Of a DNA stretch of 44,545 nt, positions 23,598-33,123 are shown one piece after another. Each line of letters opens with the position of its first letter. The stretch's first letter is position 1. The notes below the pieces were generated by a model. That model worked only from the letters and a program-made list of their open reading frames with translations. It was not told the origin of the DNA and ran no database searches. The translations under genes and the position numbers were made by a program. The DNA lies in assembly GCA_025056735.1 (NCBI GenBank), contig JANWVR010000030.1, positions 1-44,545 of the forward strand, written 5' to 3'. Source of the DNA: Saprospiraceae bacterium (GTDB lineage Bacteria > Bacteroidota > Bacteroidia > Chitinophagales > Saprospiraceae).

Positions 23598-24572
23598 ATG
23601 AGCAACACTGCTCTTGGCCTGAGTAGTAGCGGCTTCAAAATCGGAAGCAGCGTGCCAGGCTATTACGGCTCCCGTGTTGGCTCCCTTCGCCAGCTCGTTC
23701 ACGACGGTGATACTATCAACGTACGCCTGCCTGACAACATCGGTTTGCGCTTTTTGGGCATTGACTCGCCCGAAGTCAGCTTCCCTTTGCCGGGTTCTTC
23801 CGCCTTTGTGGCGCTCCGAAACCCGCGTTGGGCCGAATTCTTCGCCTCGGGCAAGTGGCGCAAAAACCTGAATCTACCTGGTCACTTGCTGGAGCACTTG
23901 AAAGCGCGCATCCAGGATAGCGCCGAGATAGCGCATAATCATGCTCGTCATGCCGAACGCGCCGAACGTAGCCTGGAGGCCGCCCTTCAAACGGATTTCG
24001 AGCAGAGCAATCGCCCTTTGGAAGAGTACCGCCTGTTTATGGCTTTTGCCTACGAGTTTCTGGATGCTACGGGCCGCTTGCTGGGCTACTTGCATGCGGA
24101 CGAGCACAATTTTAGCGATGCCGCCAAGGCAAAGCAAATCACCGCTCTCAGCTACAACGAGCGTCAACTGGCCGCCGGCACAGCGCTCCCATATTTTATC
24201 TGGCCTAATATCCAGCCTTTTTTGCGCCTTAATCCGTTCGCCTACGAGAACCTGCGTCCTGAGCAGTTTTGGAAAAATGTGCAAGGCAGTGCTAGGCTAA
24301 AGAAGGCGCGTCGGAGTGTGCAAGCCGCTCGGAAGGCGGGCCTGGGGGTCTTCGACCCCAGCGACCCGCTGCTGTTGGAGCCTTTCGAGTTGCGCTTCAT
24401 TAGCCGCCGCCGTTTGCCCGCGCGCTTGCTCATTGATCTTAGCCAGCCCGGTACGAACTACTTGTTGCCGTTGGAACACTATTACCGCATCCCGCATGCG
24501 GAAGACCGCCTGTTCGTGCCAGCAGATTTTCGCCCTCTCTTCGAGCACGCGGGCTGGTCGGTACGCGATTGA
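23598..24572 (+). CDS. staphylococcal-nuclease-like protein with a large insertion and C-terminal extension
   Basis: A 324-residue product without signal peptide. Residues 27-60 match the first half of the SNase fold (VGSLRQLVHDGDTINVRL, LRFLGIDSPE): Asp38, Arg51, Asp56 and Glu59 fit the SNase positions D21, R35, D40 and E43. The second half resumes at about 157 (DATGRLLGYLHAD), where Arg160 fits R87. Thus all catalytic residues appear to be kept, but about 100 residues separate Glu59 and Arg160 against 43 in SNase; the insert is charged and helical (EHLKARIQDSAEIAHNHARHAERAERSLEAAL). A tail of about 130 residues follows (YFIWPNIQPFLRLNPFAYENLRPEQFW, then RRRLPARLLIDLSQP). A Ca2+-dependent nuclease is likely. 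Its substrate and location in the cell are open. Confidence 0.72.
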   Translation: MSNTALGLSSSGFKIGSSVPGYYGSRVGSLRQLVHDGDTINVRLPDNIGLRFLGIDSPEVSFPLPGSSAFVALRNPRWAEFFASGKWRKNLNLPGHLLEHLKARIQDSAEIAHNHARHAERAERSLEAALQTDFEQSNRPLEEYRLFMAFAYEFLDATGRLLGYLHADEHNFSDAAKAKQITALSYNERQLAAGTALPYFIWPNIQPFLRLNPFAYENLRPEQFWKNVQGSARLKKARRSVQAARKAGLGVFDPSDPLLLEPFELRFISRRRLPARLLIDLSQPGTNYLLPLEHYYRIPHAEDRLFVPADFRPLFEHAGWSVRD

Positions 24573-24592
24573 ACGGGTTGCACAGCATGCCG

Positions 24593-24600
24593 TAATTTTG
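24593..24600 (+). promoter_or_regulatory. -7 element TAATTTTG before the 24624 lipoprotein
   Basis: A full TAnnTTTG match 23 bp upstream of the ATG. The lipoprotein and the following peptidase may share it. Confidence 0.5.
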
Positions 24601-24623
24601 CCCGGTGTTTCAACTACGGCTCT

Positions 24624-25265
24624 ATGACAACGCGATACATTACCATCTGGGCAATTCTCTTCTTATTTCTGGCGAGTGCTTGCGGCTCTAAATCGGAGAA
24701 AAAATCCTCATCGGCTGCTTCCTCTGCGCCCCCGGCTCCTGCTGGGCGTGCTGCAGCAGACGACCCAAAGTTTTCCTTCAACGATCCTGTTGAGGTTGAG
24801 GCGGCGCAAAAGCGGCAGTATCTCCTTTCAGAAAAAGACTTGCCTCCGCTGAGCACATTGCTGCCCGCGCGCATTGGCCGCTACAAGAAGACCTATGAGA
24901 AAAACGAGCGGGGAGGGCCCGAAGTCATGCTGGTATACTCTGCATGGGCGGAGTACACGGCGCCAGAGGGCAATGCCATCGTTGTTCACATTACGGATAC
25001 AGGCCAGAGGCCCGAAATGCAGCAAAACGTATCGAAGTGGGCCAGGACGAAGGTGGACATCCAAAACGAACGCGGATACGAGAAATCCATCACCTTTGAC
25101 GGTTACCCAGGGTTTGAGAAACACTATCCTAATTTGAGCAGTGAAGTGGGTATCTTGGTAGCTGATCGCTACATAGTTAATGCTGCTTGCTTAGGGTGCG
25201 ATTTGGATTTATTGCGGGAGGCTATTCGCACGGTTCCGCTCAAGCGCCTGGAGGTGCTGCAGTAG
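24624..25265 (+). CDS. lipoprotein of unknown function
   Basis: A 213-residue product with lipoprotein signal MTTRYITIWAILFLFLASAC (lipobox ASAC, Cys20), followed by a low-complexity S/A/P linker. The globular part begins near residue 70 (DLPPLSTLLPARIGRYKKTYEKNERGG) and is alpha/beta (VMLVYSAWAEYTAPEGNAIVVHITDTG, YEKSITFDGYPGFEKHYPNLSSEVGILVADRYIVNAACLG, DLDLLREAIRTVPLKRLEVLQ). This resembles small outer-membrane-linked proteins that bind cell-wall or lipid ligands, but I cannot name the family. It is followed after 12 bp by the PBP4-type peptidase, so both probably belong to one transcript. Confidence 0.75.
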   Translation: MTTRYITIWAILFLFLASACGSKSEKKSSSAASSAPPAPAGRAAADDPKFSFNDPVEVEAAQKRQYLLSEKDLPPLSTLLPARIGRYKKTYEKNERGGPEVMLVYSAWAEYTAPEGNAIVVHITDTGQRPEMQQNVSKWARTKVDIQNERGYEKSITFDGYPGFEKHYPNLSSEVGILVADRYIVNAACLGCDLDLLREAIRTVPLKRLEVLQ

Positions 25266-25277
25266 ACCGCGTTCGCT

Positions 25278-26609
25278 ATGCTTCGGCAAGTCGTGTGCCT
25301 AGCGTTTGCGCTCGTATTGGCGCAGGCATGTAGCCCGCTTCGGCGAGCAAAACGAGTCGAGCGCGAGGTGCTGCGCTCGGAAGTTTTTGCCCGGGGCATT
25401 ACGGGCTTCGCCTTGCTCGACGCCGAGACGAGTCGCCTATTAGTCAGCGTGCGAGGCGATACGTATTTTACACCGGCGTCTAACACCAAAATTTTGACGT
25501 TAGCGGCCAGTTTACAGCTCTTGCCTGACACGCTGCCCGCGCTTCAGATACGCCCCTTTGCTGCCGGCCCTGACGACACGACTCGGTATTTGTTGGTGCG
25601 CGGTGTGGGCGACCCCACCTTTTTACATCCGCAGTTTCAGGCCTGGCAAACGCCTTTTCAGGTGTTGCGCCAACGGCCAGAGCCGCTCTGGTTGTGCTCG
25701 CGCGCCGAACGCCTCCAGCGCTTCGGCCCGGGCTGGGCCTGGGACGACTACCCGGAGGATTTCCAGCCCGAACGCAGCGCCTTGCCGGTGTATGGCCATC
25801 TGCTGCGCATCGAGCAGCGCGCATCAGGTGGGCTGGAGGTGTGGCCACCGCGCTTCCGCGATAGCTGCCGCGCCGACAGTGCCCGCTCAGCGCTCGAACG
25901 CAGCGAGTGGGTCAACCACTGGACGCTGCCTGCGCCACCCACCAATGGGCAAAAGACGTATTGGGCACCGTTCATTCCCAATAATCTGCCTCGGCTGCTG
26001 GCCGATACGCTCGGCAAAAGCGTCGCGTGGCTGCCCGACTCGCTGCAGCAACACCTGCCAACCGACGGCTGGAAAACCCTGTATGGCACTCCGATAGACA
26101 CTGTACTGCGCCGCCTCATGCACCAGAGCGACAATTTCTTAGCCGAGCAGCTACTGCTCATGTGCGCCGATCAGCGTTGGGGTGTCTTCCAGACCGATAC
26201 GCTCATCCGCTGGCTCTTAGATAGCGTCTGGGTGGGTTTGCCGCAGCGCCCTCGGTGGGTGGACGGCTCCGGGCTGTCGCGCTACAACCTCATTTCTCCG
26301 CAAACCCTCGTTCATGTGTTGGCCCGGCTATGGCGCCAGCAGCCGCGCGAGCGCCTGTTTGACCTCTTTCCAGCGGGCGGGCGCGACGGCACACTGGCGC
26401 ACTGGTATGCTCCAGCGCCCGGCGAAGTGCCCTGGCTTTTCGCCAAAACTGGCACCCTTAGCGGCGTGCATTGCTTAAGTGGCTATCTCGTGGCGCGCAG
26501 CGGGCGCGTGCTCATTTTCAGCTTTATGCACACCAACTTCGTGGGCAGCAGCAGCCCGTGGAAACGCGAAATGGAGCGGCTGCTGCGCCTGCTACGCGAG
26601 CAATATTAG
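25278..26609 (+). CDS. dacB: D-alanyl-D-alanine carboxypeptidase/endopeptidase, PBP4 (S13) family
   Basis: A 443-residue product with a lipobox-like signal ending AQAC (Cys18). The three penicillin-binding motifs are present: SNTK (nucleophile Ser68, Lys71), SDN (in HQSDNFLAEQLL) and KTG (in FAKTGTLSGVHCLSGYL). Other S13 markers are GITGFALLDAETSRLLVSVRGDTYFTPAS at the start of the domain and WVDGSGLSRYNLISPQTLVHVLARLW near the end. The enzyme trims pentapeptide stems or cross-links of peptidoglycan in the periplasm. If lipid-modified, it is anchored to a membrane, unlike the soluble or loosely bound E. coli form. It ends at 26609, directly before a short GC hairpin. Confidence 0.9.
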   Translation: MLRQVVCLAFALVLAQACSPLRRAKRVEREVLRSEVFARGITGFALLDAETSRLLVSVRGDTYFTPASNTKILTLAASLQLLPDTLPALQIRPFAAGPDDTTRYLLVRGVGDPTFLHPQFQAWQTPFQVLRQRPEPLWLCSRAERLQRFGPGWAWDDYPEDFQPERSALPVYGHLLRIEQRASGGLEVWPPRFRDSCRADSARSALERSEWVNHWTLPAPPTNGQKTYWAPFIPNNLPRLLADTLGKSVAWLPDSLQQHLPTDGWKTLYGTPIDTVLRRLMHQSDNFLAEQLLLMCADQRWGVFQTDTLIRWLLDSVWVGLPQRPRWVDGSGLSRYNLISPQTLVHVLARLWRQQPRERLFDLFPAGGRDGTLAHWYAPAPGEVPWLFAKTGTLSGVHCLSGYLVARSGRVLIFSFMHTNFVGSSSPWKREMERLLRLLREQY

Positions 26610-26610
26610 T

Positions 26611-26635
26611 CGGCGGGAAATGGCCTTACCCGCCG
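26611..26635. terminator. GC hairpin between convergent genes, possible terminator
   Basis: CGGCGGG (26611-26617) pairs with CCCGCCG (26629-26635) around 11 nt, starting 2 bp after the stop of the dacB-like gene. No T-run follows, so termination is only possible, not shown. It may serve both converging genes. Confidence 0.35.
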
Positions 26636-26672
26636 GTATTCATCCACGTGTGCGCGAAATCAGGGCACAGCG

Positions 26673-28319
26673 CTACCTTACCCGATCTACGTGGATGTAA
26701 AAGTTTTCATCTACCTGGAAATCCGCAGGCTTCAGCCGCCGTGCAGGCATGGTCTTCCACTCTGTGGTCGGATAGAGGAAGGTCCATCGGCCAGGCGTCA
26801 GGCTCACTTTGACAGGCATATCAAATCCAGGAATACAGCTGGCCCAGCGGTAGGTGATCTGCTTTTTTTCGATGCGGCATTCCAACACAGGTATGCTGGT
26901 ATGACGCAGATATTGGTCGAAGACTTTTTCTAAGTTTTTACCGGTGTGCTGGCTAATGTAAGCTTCCACCTGAGCACTGCTGACGGTTTGGTGGTAGAAA
27001 TCGCGGTTGAGCCCGCGCAAGACGGCGCGCCACAGCGAGTCATTGTCTACAATTTGCCGGAGGGTGTGAAGCAGATTGGCGCCTTTGGAGTACATGTCTT
27101 GCGAGCCGCGGGTGTTGACCCCGTAAGGGCCAATAACAGGGCTGTTGTTGCTGATGGAGCGGCGCAACCCTCGCAGGTATTCAGCGGCGGCTTGTTTTCC
27201 ATAGAAGTACTCGACGAACAGGCCCTCGCTGTAGGAGGTGAAGCCCTCATGGACCCACATGTCGGCAATGTCGTTGTAGGTAATATTGTTGGCAAACCAC
27301 TCGTGCCCTGACTCGTGGATAATGATATAGTCCCAGCCCTTGCCGTGTCCGGAGCCGGAGAGGTCTCGGCCCAAGTAGCCGTTGCGATAGTTGTTGCCGT
27401 AGGCAATGGCGCTCTGGTGTTCCATACCTAAAAAAGGAGTCTCCACCAATTTGTAGCCGTCTTCGTAGAATGGGTATGGCCCAAACCAGTACTCGAAGGC
27501 ACGCAGCATGGCCTTCACCTGCTGAAATTGCGTTTTGGCTTTGGCGAGGTTTTGGGGCAGGACGTAATAATCTAAGGTAAGCAGGCCCTTTTCGCCCTGA
27601 AATGTGTCGGCAAAGTGTTCATAAACGGCAACATTTAGCGTTACGCCGTAATTGTTAATAGGGTTCTGGACGTGCCACTCGAAGGTGCGCGATCCGTTGT
27701 CGTTTTGTTTTACCTGGCGGAGGCGTCCGTTCGACACGGCGTGGTAGGGCATGGGTACGGTCAGGATGACGGTCTGTGAGTCGGGTTCTTCAGTGGGATG
27801 GTCTTTACAGGGCCACCAGGCGCTGGCGCCTAAGCCCTGGCAGGAGGTGGCCACAAAGGAGCGCCCCAGGCTGTCGCGGTCCCAGCTGAAGCCGCCGTCC
27901 CAGGGAGCGTTTCGCGCGCGGCGGGGGCGGCCGCGGTACCACAGGGTCACGCTTTGGATAGTGCCGGGAGTTTGCGGTTTTTTGAGTTTCACATGATAGA
28001 CGCTTTTGGTCATGCGCTCGAAGGTCAGCGCCTCGCCATCTTGTTCAGCGCGTTCTAAGGTGAGCGGTGGCTGCAGATCAATTTGCATGACCTGCCCAGG
28101 CTTCAGGATGCGGTAGTGGATTTCGTTGCTGCCGCGAATGCGCTGCGAGTCTAAGTCCGTTTCGATGCTCAGGCGGTAGTAGGTGACATCCCACCAGGCG
28201 CGCTCGGGCGTGACGCTGCCGCGTAGGGTGTCTTCGCGGGTAAAGACGCGCGTTTGCGCTGTTGCGGCGATGTTCCCTGCCAGCAGCAGGCCGGCGATCA
28301 GGAGAGCGTGCGTTGTCAT
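26673..28319 (-). CDS. secreted M1-family metallo-aminopeptidase
   Basis: A 548-residue product with signal peptide MTTHALLIAGLLLAGNIAATAQ. The N-terminal beta-domain starts DVTYYRLSIETDLDSQRIRGSNEIHYRI. The exopeptidase motif appears as LGMEHQSAIAYGN (GMEHQ instead of GAMEN). The zinc site is IIHESGHEWFANNITYNDIADMWVHEGFTSYSEGLF: HEXXH with the third ligand Glu in HEGF, all conserved. A late tyrosine-containing YSKGANLLHTLRQIV fits the catalytic region. The protein is shorter than typical M1 enzymes and lacks their long C-terminal helical domain; it ends in a beta-sandwich. It likely trims peptides in the periplasm or outside. It has its own -7 element and is divergent from the DUF255 gene. 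Confidence 0.92.
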   Translation of the reverse strand: MTTHALLIAGLLLAGNIAATAQTRVFTREDTLRGSVTPERAWWDVTYYRLSIETDLDSQRIRGSNEIHYRILKPGQVMQIDLQPPLTLERAEQDGEALTFERMTKSVYHVKLKKPQTPGTIQSVTLWYRGRPRRARNAPWDGGFSWDRDSLGRSFVATSCQGLGASAWWPCKDHPTEEPDSQTVILTVPMPYHAVSNGRLRQVKQNDNGSRTFEWHVQNPINNYGVTLNVAVYEHFADTFQGEKGLLTLDYYVLPQNLAKAKTQFQQVKAMLRAFEYWFGPYPFYEDGYKLVETPFLGMEHQSAIAYGNNYRNGYLGRDLSGSGHGKGWDYIIIHESGHEWFANNITYNDIADMWVHEGFTSYSEGLFVEYFYGKQAAAEYLRGLRRSISNNSPVIGPYGVNTRGSQDMYSKGANLLHTLRQIVDNDSLWRAVLRGLNRDFYHQTVSSAQVEAYISQHTGKNLEKVFDQYLRHTSIPVLECRIEKKQITYRWASCIPGFDMPVKVSLTPGRWTFLYPTTEWKTMPARRLKPADFQVDENFYIHVDRVR

Positions 28320-28335
28320 AAAAAGCAATTTCGGA

Positions 28336-28343
28336 CAAAAGTA
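28336..28343 (-). promoter_or_regulatory. -7 element TACTTTTG for the M1 peptidase
   Basis: A full TAnnTTTG match on the minus strand, about 17 bp before the start at 28319. Confidence 0.5.
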
Positions 28344-28444
28344 GAGGCTGCAGGCTAATGTTATCATCTAACGCTCAATACGCTCATGGCCGTGCACCGA
28401 GATGTTTTGGACAAGCAAAACCTTGCGGCAGCGCTAATTGTCTC

Positions 28445-28452
28445 TATCTTGC
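28445..28452 (+). promoter_or_regulatory. possible -7 element TATCTTGC for the DUF255/porP operon
   Basis: A near match to TAnnTTTG (6 of 6 fixed positions except one T), 24 bp before the ATG at 28476. It supports that start over the in-frame ATG at 28386. Confidence 0.35.
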
Positions 28453-28475
28453 GCTTCCAAATTGCGCTGGCACAC

Positions 28476-30542
28476 ATGAACCGCCTCCAATACGAGTCCT
28501 CGCCCTACCTGCAGCAGCATGCTCACAATCCCGTAGATTGGTACGCCTGGAAGCCCGAGGCCTTCGAGCGGGCGCGCCGCGAAAACAAGCCCATTCTGGT
28601 CAGCATTGGCTACTCGACGTGCCACTGGTGCCATGTGATGGAGCGCGAGTCGTTCGAGAACCCTGATGTGGCTGCCTTTATGAATGAGCACTTTGTCAAC
28701 ATTAAAGTGGATCGCGAGGAGCGTCCCGACGTGGACGCCATTTACATGGAAGCCTGCCAGATCATGACAGGGGGCGGTGGGTGGCCATTAAATTGCTTCC
28801 TAACGCCAGAGGGCAAACCTTTTTATGCCGGCACCTATTTCCCGCCGCGCCCGGCGTACAATCGTCCCTCGTGGTTGCAGCTGCTGCAACACATGGCCAA
28901 CGCCTGGGAAACTAAGCGTGAGGCTGTTTACGAGCAGGCCAATCGCTTAATGACCTATCTGGAGCGCAGCGACAATGTCTTTCTCGAGCCGCTGCCCTCG
29001 GAGCTGGCTCGTCCGCCGTTGCCCGTGCAGGCGGCGTTGGAAAATGCTTACTACGTCATGCGCGACCACTTTGACCGTGTTGAAGGTGGCTTTGGCGGGG
29101 CGCCTAAATTCCCCTCCTCGATGGCGCTGCACTTTTTGCTGTATTACCACCGCCTGACCGGAAATACAGAGGCGCTGGAGCACGCTCTTTTCTCTTTGGA
29201 TAAAATGATCTGTGGCGGCATCTACGACCAACTGGGCGGCGGCTTTGCTCGTTATGCCACCGATAGAGCCTGGTTGGTGCCGCATTTTGAAAAAATGCTT
29301 TATGATAATGCGCTGCTTGTCAGCGTACTGGCCGACGCCTGTCGCCTCCTTTTAGACACAGACAACGCACACGCGCAACAGCGTCGAAGATGCTATGAAG
29401 AAACCATTGCTGAGACCCTCGAATTCGTACGCCGCGAGATGACGCACCCAGGAGGCGCATTTTTTTCCGCTTTAGACGCTGACTCGGAGGGCCAGGAGGG
29501 CAAATTTTACGTCTGGGATAAGGCCGAAATTGAAGAAGTTCTCGGCAGCGATGCCGAGCTGTTTTGCGCTCTATACGGGGTGTCGGAGCAAGGGAACTGG
29601 GAAGAAACCAATATTCTTTGGCGGGCCATACCGATAGACGACTACGCCCGGCAGCATGGGCTGGATGCCGAAGCGCTGCGACAGCAAGTTGCCCAATGGC
29701 GTCGGCGCCTGTTCGAGCGTCGCTCGCAGCGCATCCGCCCTGGTCTCGACGACAAAATCCTGTTGGGCTGGAATGCCCTCATGGCCTCGGCCTACGCTCA
29801 TGCGCATACAGCTTTAGGAAGAGACGACTATCGGGACACTGCCGTGCGCAATGTGGATTTCTTACTGCAGCACTTCATCAACGAAAACGGACGCCTGCTG
29901 CACAGCTGGAAGGACGGGCGGGCGCAATATGCCGCTGTACTGGAAGACTACGCCTTTTTCATAGCGGCCCTGCTCGACGTATGGCACATTACCTTTGAGC
30001 AGCGCTATTTAGATTTTGCACAAGGCCTGACCGAACAGGTGTACACCTATTATTATGATGCGCAAACAAACTTGTTTTACTACACCGCCGCTGACCAAGC
30101 AGACGTTATCTTGCGCAAAAAGGACCTGTACGACAATGCTACGCCTTCGGGCAACAGCACTATGGCACACAACCTTCAGCGCTTGGGCATCCTGCTGGAT
30201 CGCGGTGACTGGCGCGAGCACGCCGAACAGATGGTAGAAAAGATGCGACCTGCAGTAGAACGCTATCCGCTTTCGTTTGAGCGTTGGGCACTGGCGCTGC
30301 TCTTGCTGGCGCGTCCGCGTCCAGAGGTAGCGGTTGTTGGGCGGGGCGCCCTGTCTATGGCTCAGGAACTTCAGCGCCATTTCACCTGGAACGCAGTGGT
30401 GGCTGCAGCGGAGCATCCGGATGATAACAATCCACTGCTGCGCGGCAAAGCGCCGGGTGAGCACACCTTATATTACGTATGTCGCAACTACGCCTGCCAG
30501 CGCCCAGTGTCAACGCTGGAAGAGGCACTAATGCTTTTATGA
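28476..30542 (+). CDS. DUF255 thioredoxin-domain protein (YyaL/SPATA20 family)
   Basis: A 688-residue product. The N-terminal thioredoxin-like domain has [17 protein letters not shown], then [14 protein letters not shown] with Cys49 and Cys52 (CHWC), and [14 protein letters not shown] and [19 protein letters not shown], all family signatures. The rest is an alpha/alpha-toroid resembling glycan epimerases and six-hairpin glycosidases ([71 protein letters not shown]). The family is widespread without a firmly assigned reaction. It has no signal peptide and should be cytoplasmic. The start at 28476 is the canonical N-terminus. Its stop lies 4 bp before the porP-like gene. Confidence 0.93.
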   Translation: MNRLQYESSPYLQQHAHNPVDWYAWKPEAFERARRENKPILVSIGYSTCHWCHVMERESFENPDVAAFMNEHFVNIKVDREERPDVDAIYMEACQIMTGGGGWPLNCFLTPEGKPFYAGTYFPPRPAYNRPSWLQLLQHMANAWETKREAVYEQANRLMTYLERSDNVFLEPLPSELARPPLPVQAALENAYYVMRDHFDRVEGGFGGAPKFPSSMALHFLLYYHRLTGNTEALEHALFSLDKMICGGIYDQLGGGFARYATDRAWLVPHFEKMLYDNALLVSVLADACRLLLDTDNAHAQQRRRCYEETIAETLEFVRREMTHPGGAFFSALDADSEGQEGKFYVWDKAEIEEVLGSDAELFCALYGVSEQGNWEETNILWRAIPIDDYARQHGLDAEALRQQVAQWRRRLFERRSQRIRPGLDDKILLGWNALMASAYAHAHTALGRDDYRDTAVRNVDFLLQHFINENGRLLHSWKDGRAQYAAVLEDYAFFIAALLDVWHITFEQRYLDFAQGLTEQVYTYYYDAQTNLFYYTAADQADVILRKKDLYDNATPSGNSTMAHNLQRLGILLDRGDWREHAEQMVEKMRPAVERYPLSFERWALALLLLARPRPEVAVVGRGALSMAQELQRHFTWNAVVAAAEHPDDNNPLLRGKAPGEHTLYYVCRNYACQRPVSTLEEALMLL

Positions 30543-30546
30543 AAAT

Positions 30547-31533
30547 ATGAGAAGGCGACGCTACTTTTGGTTTCTCCTGCTGATAGCGCCCTGCGCGGCG
30601 TGGGGGCAGCAACTACCGCAATATAGCCTGTACATGCTCAATCCGTATGCCTACAATCCGGCCTACGCAGGCACGGCGGGTACTTTGCTGGCGCATGGAG
30701 CCTATCGCCAGCAATGGTCGGGTTTAGCAGGTGCGCCGGAGAGTCAGTACTTAGACGCGCATGTGCCGATGGCTTTTTTGCGCGGCGGTGCAGGTATTCG
30801 GCTCGAGAACGACAAAATCGGCGTCCATCGCACAACGCGGGCAGTCCTCCATTACGCATATCACTTAGACATCGGTCGCACGGGATTGTTGTCCGTGGGC
30901 GTAGGTGCCGGATATGTCCAATATGCGTTGGATGGCGATAAGGTGCGTACGCCAGATGGGGTGTACGAGCCAGGCGGGAGTTTTACGCACAACGATCCCC
31001 TGTTTCCAGAGGGGAAAGTGGTGGGAGGCGCCCCCTCCGTGGAGATGGGCATATTTTTTCGTCAGCAACAGTTCGAGCTGGGAGCAGCTTTAATGCCTGC
31101 ATACGCTCCTGTTTTGAGCATCACAGACCAGGGGCGTTTTCGGGTGCGCTTAGTTCCTCAGTACGTCGGCACAGGCGCCTATCGTATATCGGTTTCCAAC
31201 CAGTTGACCTTTGTGCCGTCTTTTTTGCTCAAATTTGACCCAGCGGCGACGCAAGTAGAAATTTCCGGCGTATTTCGCTGGCGAGAAAATACCTTTGCGG
31301 GTAGTTCTTTTAGAGGACTCGCCTCTGCTGCGCGCGATGCGCTGGCGCTGTTTGGCGGCTTTCGCATTACGGAAAAAATTTTATTCGCCTATTCCTATGA
31401 CATCCCGCTTTCATCGTTGGCAAACGCGCATCGAGGCTCTCACGAACTCTTGATTCGGTACGATCTTGGGAAGCCCGTGGGGGCAGGACGCCTACCGCCC
31501 GTCATCTACAACCCGCGCTTCCCAGGAATTTAA
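30547..31533 (+). CDS. PorP/SprF-family T9SS outer-membrane protein
   Basis: A 328-residue product with signal peptide MRRRRYFWFLLLIAPCAAWG. Right after the cleavage site comes the family hallmark LPQYSLYMLNPYAYNPAYAG, with GAYRQQWSGLAGAPESQYLDAH shortly after. The rest is a beta-barrel with VGVGAGYVQYALDGDKV, GIFFRQQQFELGAAL and a late FGGFRITEKILFAYSYDIPLSSLANAHRGSHELLIRYDL, which closes the PorP signature. PorP/SprF proteins sit in the outer membrane and help attach or export T9SS cargo such as type B sorting-domain proteins. It is close to gldKLMN (200 bp) but has its own transcript with the DUF255 gene. Confidence 0.93.
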   Translation: MRRRRYFWFLLLIAPCAAWGQQLPQYSLYMLNPYAYNPAYAGTAGTLLAHGAYRQQWSGLAGAPESQYLDAHVPMAFLRGGAGIRLENDKIGVHRTTRAVLHYAYHLDIGRTGLLSVGVGAGYVQYALDGDKVRTPDGVYEPGGSFTHNDPLFPEGKVVGGAPSVEMGIFFRQQQFELGAALMPAYAPVLSITDQGRFRVRLVPQYVGTGAYRISVSNQLTFVPSFLLKFDPAATQVEISGVFRWRENTFAGSSFRGLASAARDALALFGGFRITEKILFAYSYDIPLSSLANAHRGSHELLIRYDLGKPVGAGRLPPVIYNPRFPGI

Positions 31534-31651
31534 GGGCCCGGATGCTCAAAAAAAACAAAGACACATATTTGTTGGCGTTAAAATCGCGTTAAAGGACGGC
31601 CTTCGAGAGTAGGGCATTCGGAGAGTAGCCAATTTTATTTTGATAAGTTTT

Positions 31652-31680
31652 TTTGCATCGAATTTAATCCTCTACCTTTA
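31652..31680 (+). promoter_or_regulatory. promoter of the gldKLMN operon
   Basis: TTTG at 31652-31655 (-33) and TACCTTTA at 31673-31680 (-7) with a 17-bp spacer, a near-complete Bacteroidota promoter. The leader to the gldK ATG is about 48 nt. The -7 ends in A instead of G. Confidence 0.6.
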
Positions 31681-31733
31681 CGACCGTTTTTTTCCAGTCA
31701 AGTAATAAAACAAGGCAAACACGGGTGTTAAAC

Positions 31734-32993
31734 ATGGAAAAACTACAAAAATCGTTACTGCTACTGCTTTTCTTCGCGGTTTTAGCCGCTTCCTGCGGTC
31801 GCAAAGAGACCGGCGAGCTCATTGGCGTTCAAGGCCGTCCGAAGTGGAAAGGAATCAGTCCTTACGGCATGGTTTACGTTCCATCGGGTACGCTTCATGT
31901 TGGCGTGGGCGATGAAGACCTTGCCCGCCAATTGGTAGCCCGGCCCAAATCCATTTCGATCCAGGGCTTCTTTATGGACGAGACGGAGATTACCAACAAC
32001 GAGTACCGCCAATTTGTGTATTGGGTGCGCGACTCGTTGGCGCACGACAAGCTCGGTCATTACCTGGAGGATGATGCAGGCGATGCTGACAAGCCGCTCA
32101 TTGACTGGGAGCAGGAAATTGACTGGGAAGACGAAGAAATGGTTGCTGAGTTAGACGAGCTTTTCCACCCGGCCAATGAGCGCTTCGATGGCCGCAAGGA
32201 ACTGGATGCCAGTAAATTCGTCTACGAGTACCAGTGGTACGATTGGCAACGCGCTGCACACGACCGCAACAGCAGCCGGACCAGCCACATTCGCAAGGAG
32301 AAGGTCAAGATCTACCCAGATACGCTGTGCTGGATTCGCGACTACGCCTATTCGTACAACGAACCCATGACGCGTAACTATTTCTGGCACCCGGCCTTCG
32401 ACGACTATCCTGTGGTGGGCGTCAACTGGAAGATGGCCAAAGCGTTCTGCCACTGGCGTACCAAGCTGTGGAACACTTACAGCGCAGATGCAGGGATAAA
32501 CTCGGAAGATTTCCGCCTGCCTACCGAACACGAATGGGAATACGCCGCTCGGGGCGGTCGCGAAGGCGCCACCTACCCATGGGGTAGCTATTACACGCGC
32601 AACGCCAAGGGTTGCCTGTTGGCCAACTTCAAGCCAGGCCGCGGTAATTATCCCGAGGACGGTGGCCTGTACACGGTTCGCGCCGATGCTTACTATCCGA
32701 ATGACTACGGCCTCTATTGCATGGCCGGCAATGTAGCGGAATGGACGGAGACAGCTTACTTCGAGAATGCCTACTCGTTTATGCATGACCTGAACCCAGA
32801 CATTCGCTACGACGCTAAAGAGGAAGACCCCATCACCGCTAAGCGCAAGGTGATCCGCGGAGGCTCCTGGAAAGATATAGCCTACTTCCTCCAGACCGGC
32901 ACGCGCTCCTGGGAGTATCAGGACACTACCAAATGCTACATCGGCTTCCGTTGTGTATTGACCTTCCTGGGCCGCTCCATCAATGACTTTTAA
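31734..32993 (+). CDS. gldK: T9SS ring lipoprotein GldK (PorK)
   Basis: A 419-residue product. ATG 31734 begins a lipoprotein signal MEKLQKSLLLLLFFAVLAASC (lipobox AASC); a GTG at 31725 is a less likely start. The body is the formylglycine-generating-enzyme (SUMF1) fold: GMVYVPSGTLHVGVGDEDL, SIQGFFMDETEITNNEYRQFV, YPVVGVNWKMAKAFCHWRTKLW, FRLPTEHEWEYAARGG, YCMAGNVAEWTE and KVIRGGSWKD. In GldK this fold is structural: with GldN it builds the periplasmic ring attached to the outer membrane. Two segments (about 100-160) rich in Asp and Glu, EQEIDWEDEEMVAELDELF, are insertions typical of GldK. It is the first gene of a four-gene cluster. Confidence 0.96.
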   Translation: MEKLQKSLLLLLFFAVLAASCGRKETGELIGVQGRPKWKGISPYGMVYVPSGTLHVGVGDEDLARQLVARPKSISIQGFFMDETEITNNEYRQFVYWVRDSLAHDKLGHYLEDDAGDADKPLIDWEQEIDWEDEEMVAELDELFHPANERFDGRKELDASKFVYEYQWYDWQRAAHDRNSSRTSHIRKEKVKIYPDTLCWIRDYAYSYNEPMTRNYFWHPAFDDYPVVGVNWKMAKAFCHWRTKLWNTYSADAGINSEDFRLPTEHEWEYAARGGREGATYPWGSYYTRNAKGCLLANFKPGRGNYPEDGGLYTVRADAYYPNDYGLYCMAGNVAEWTETAYFENAYSFMHDLNPDIRYDAKEEDPITAKRKVIRGGSWKDIAYFLQTGTRSWEYQDTTKCYIGFRCVLTFLGRSINDF

Positions 32994-33123
32994 ATTCGGG
33001 CAAGACTGCTAATAGCTTAGCGCATTAGATGAAGTGGTGCCCTCGTGCCCAATACTGCTTCACTATCGAATTCAAAAATCATCAAGAACAACTCTTCTTC
33101 AACTGCTAAAAAGTTTTCCAACA

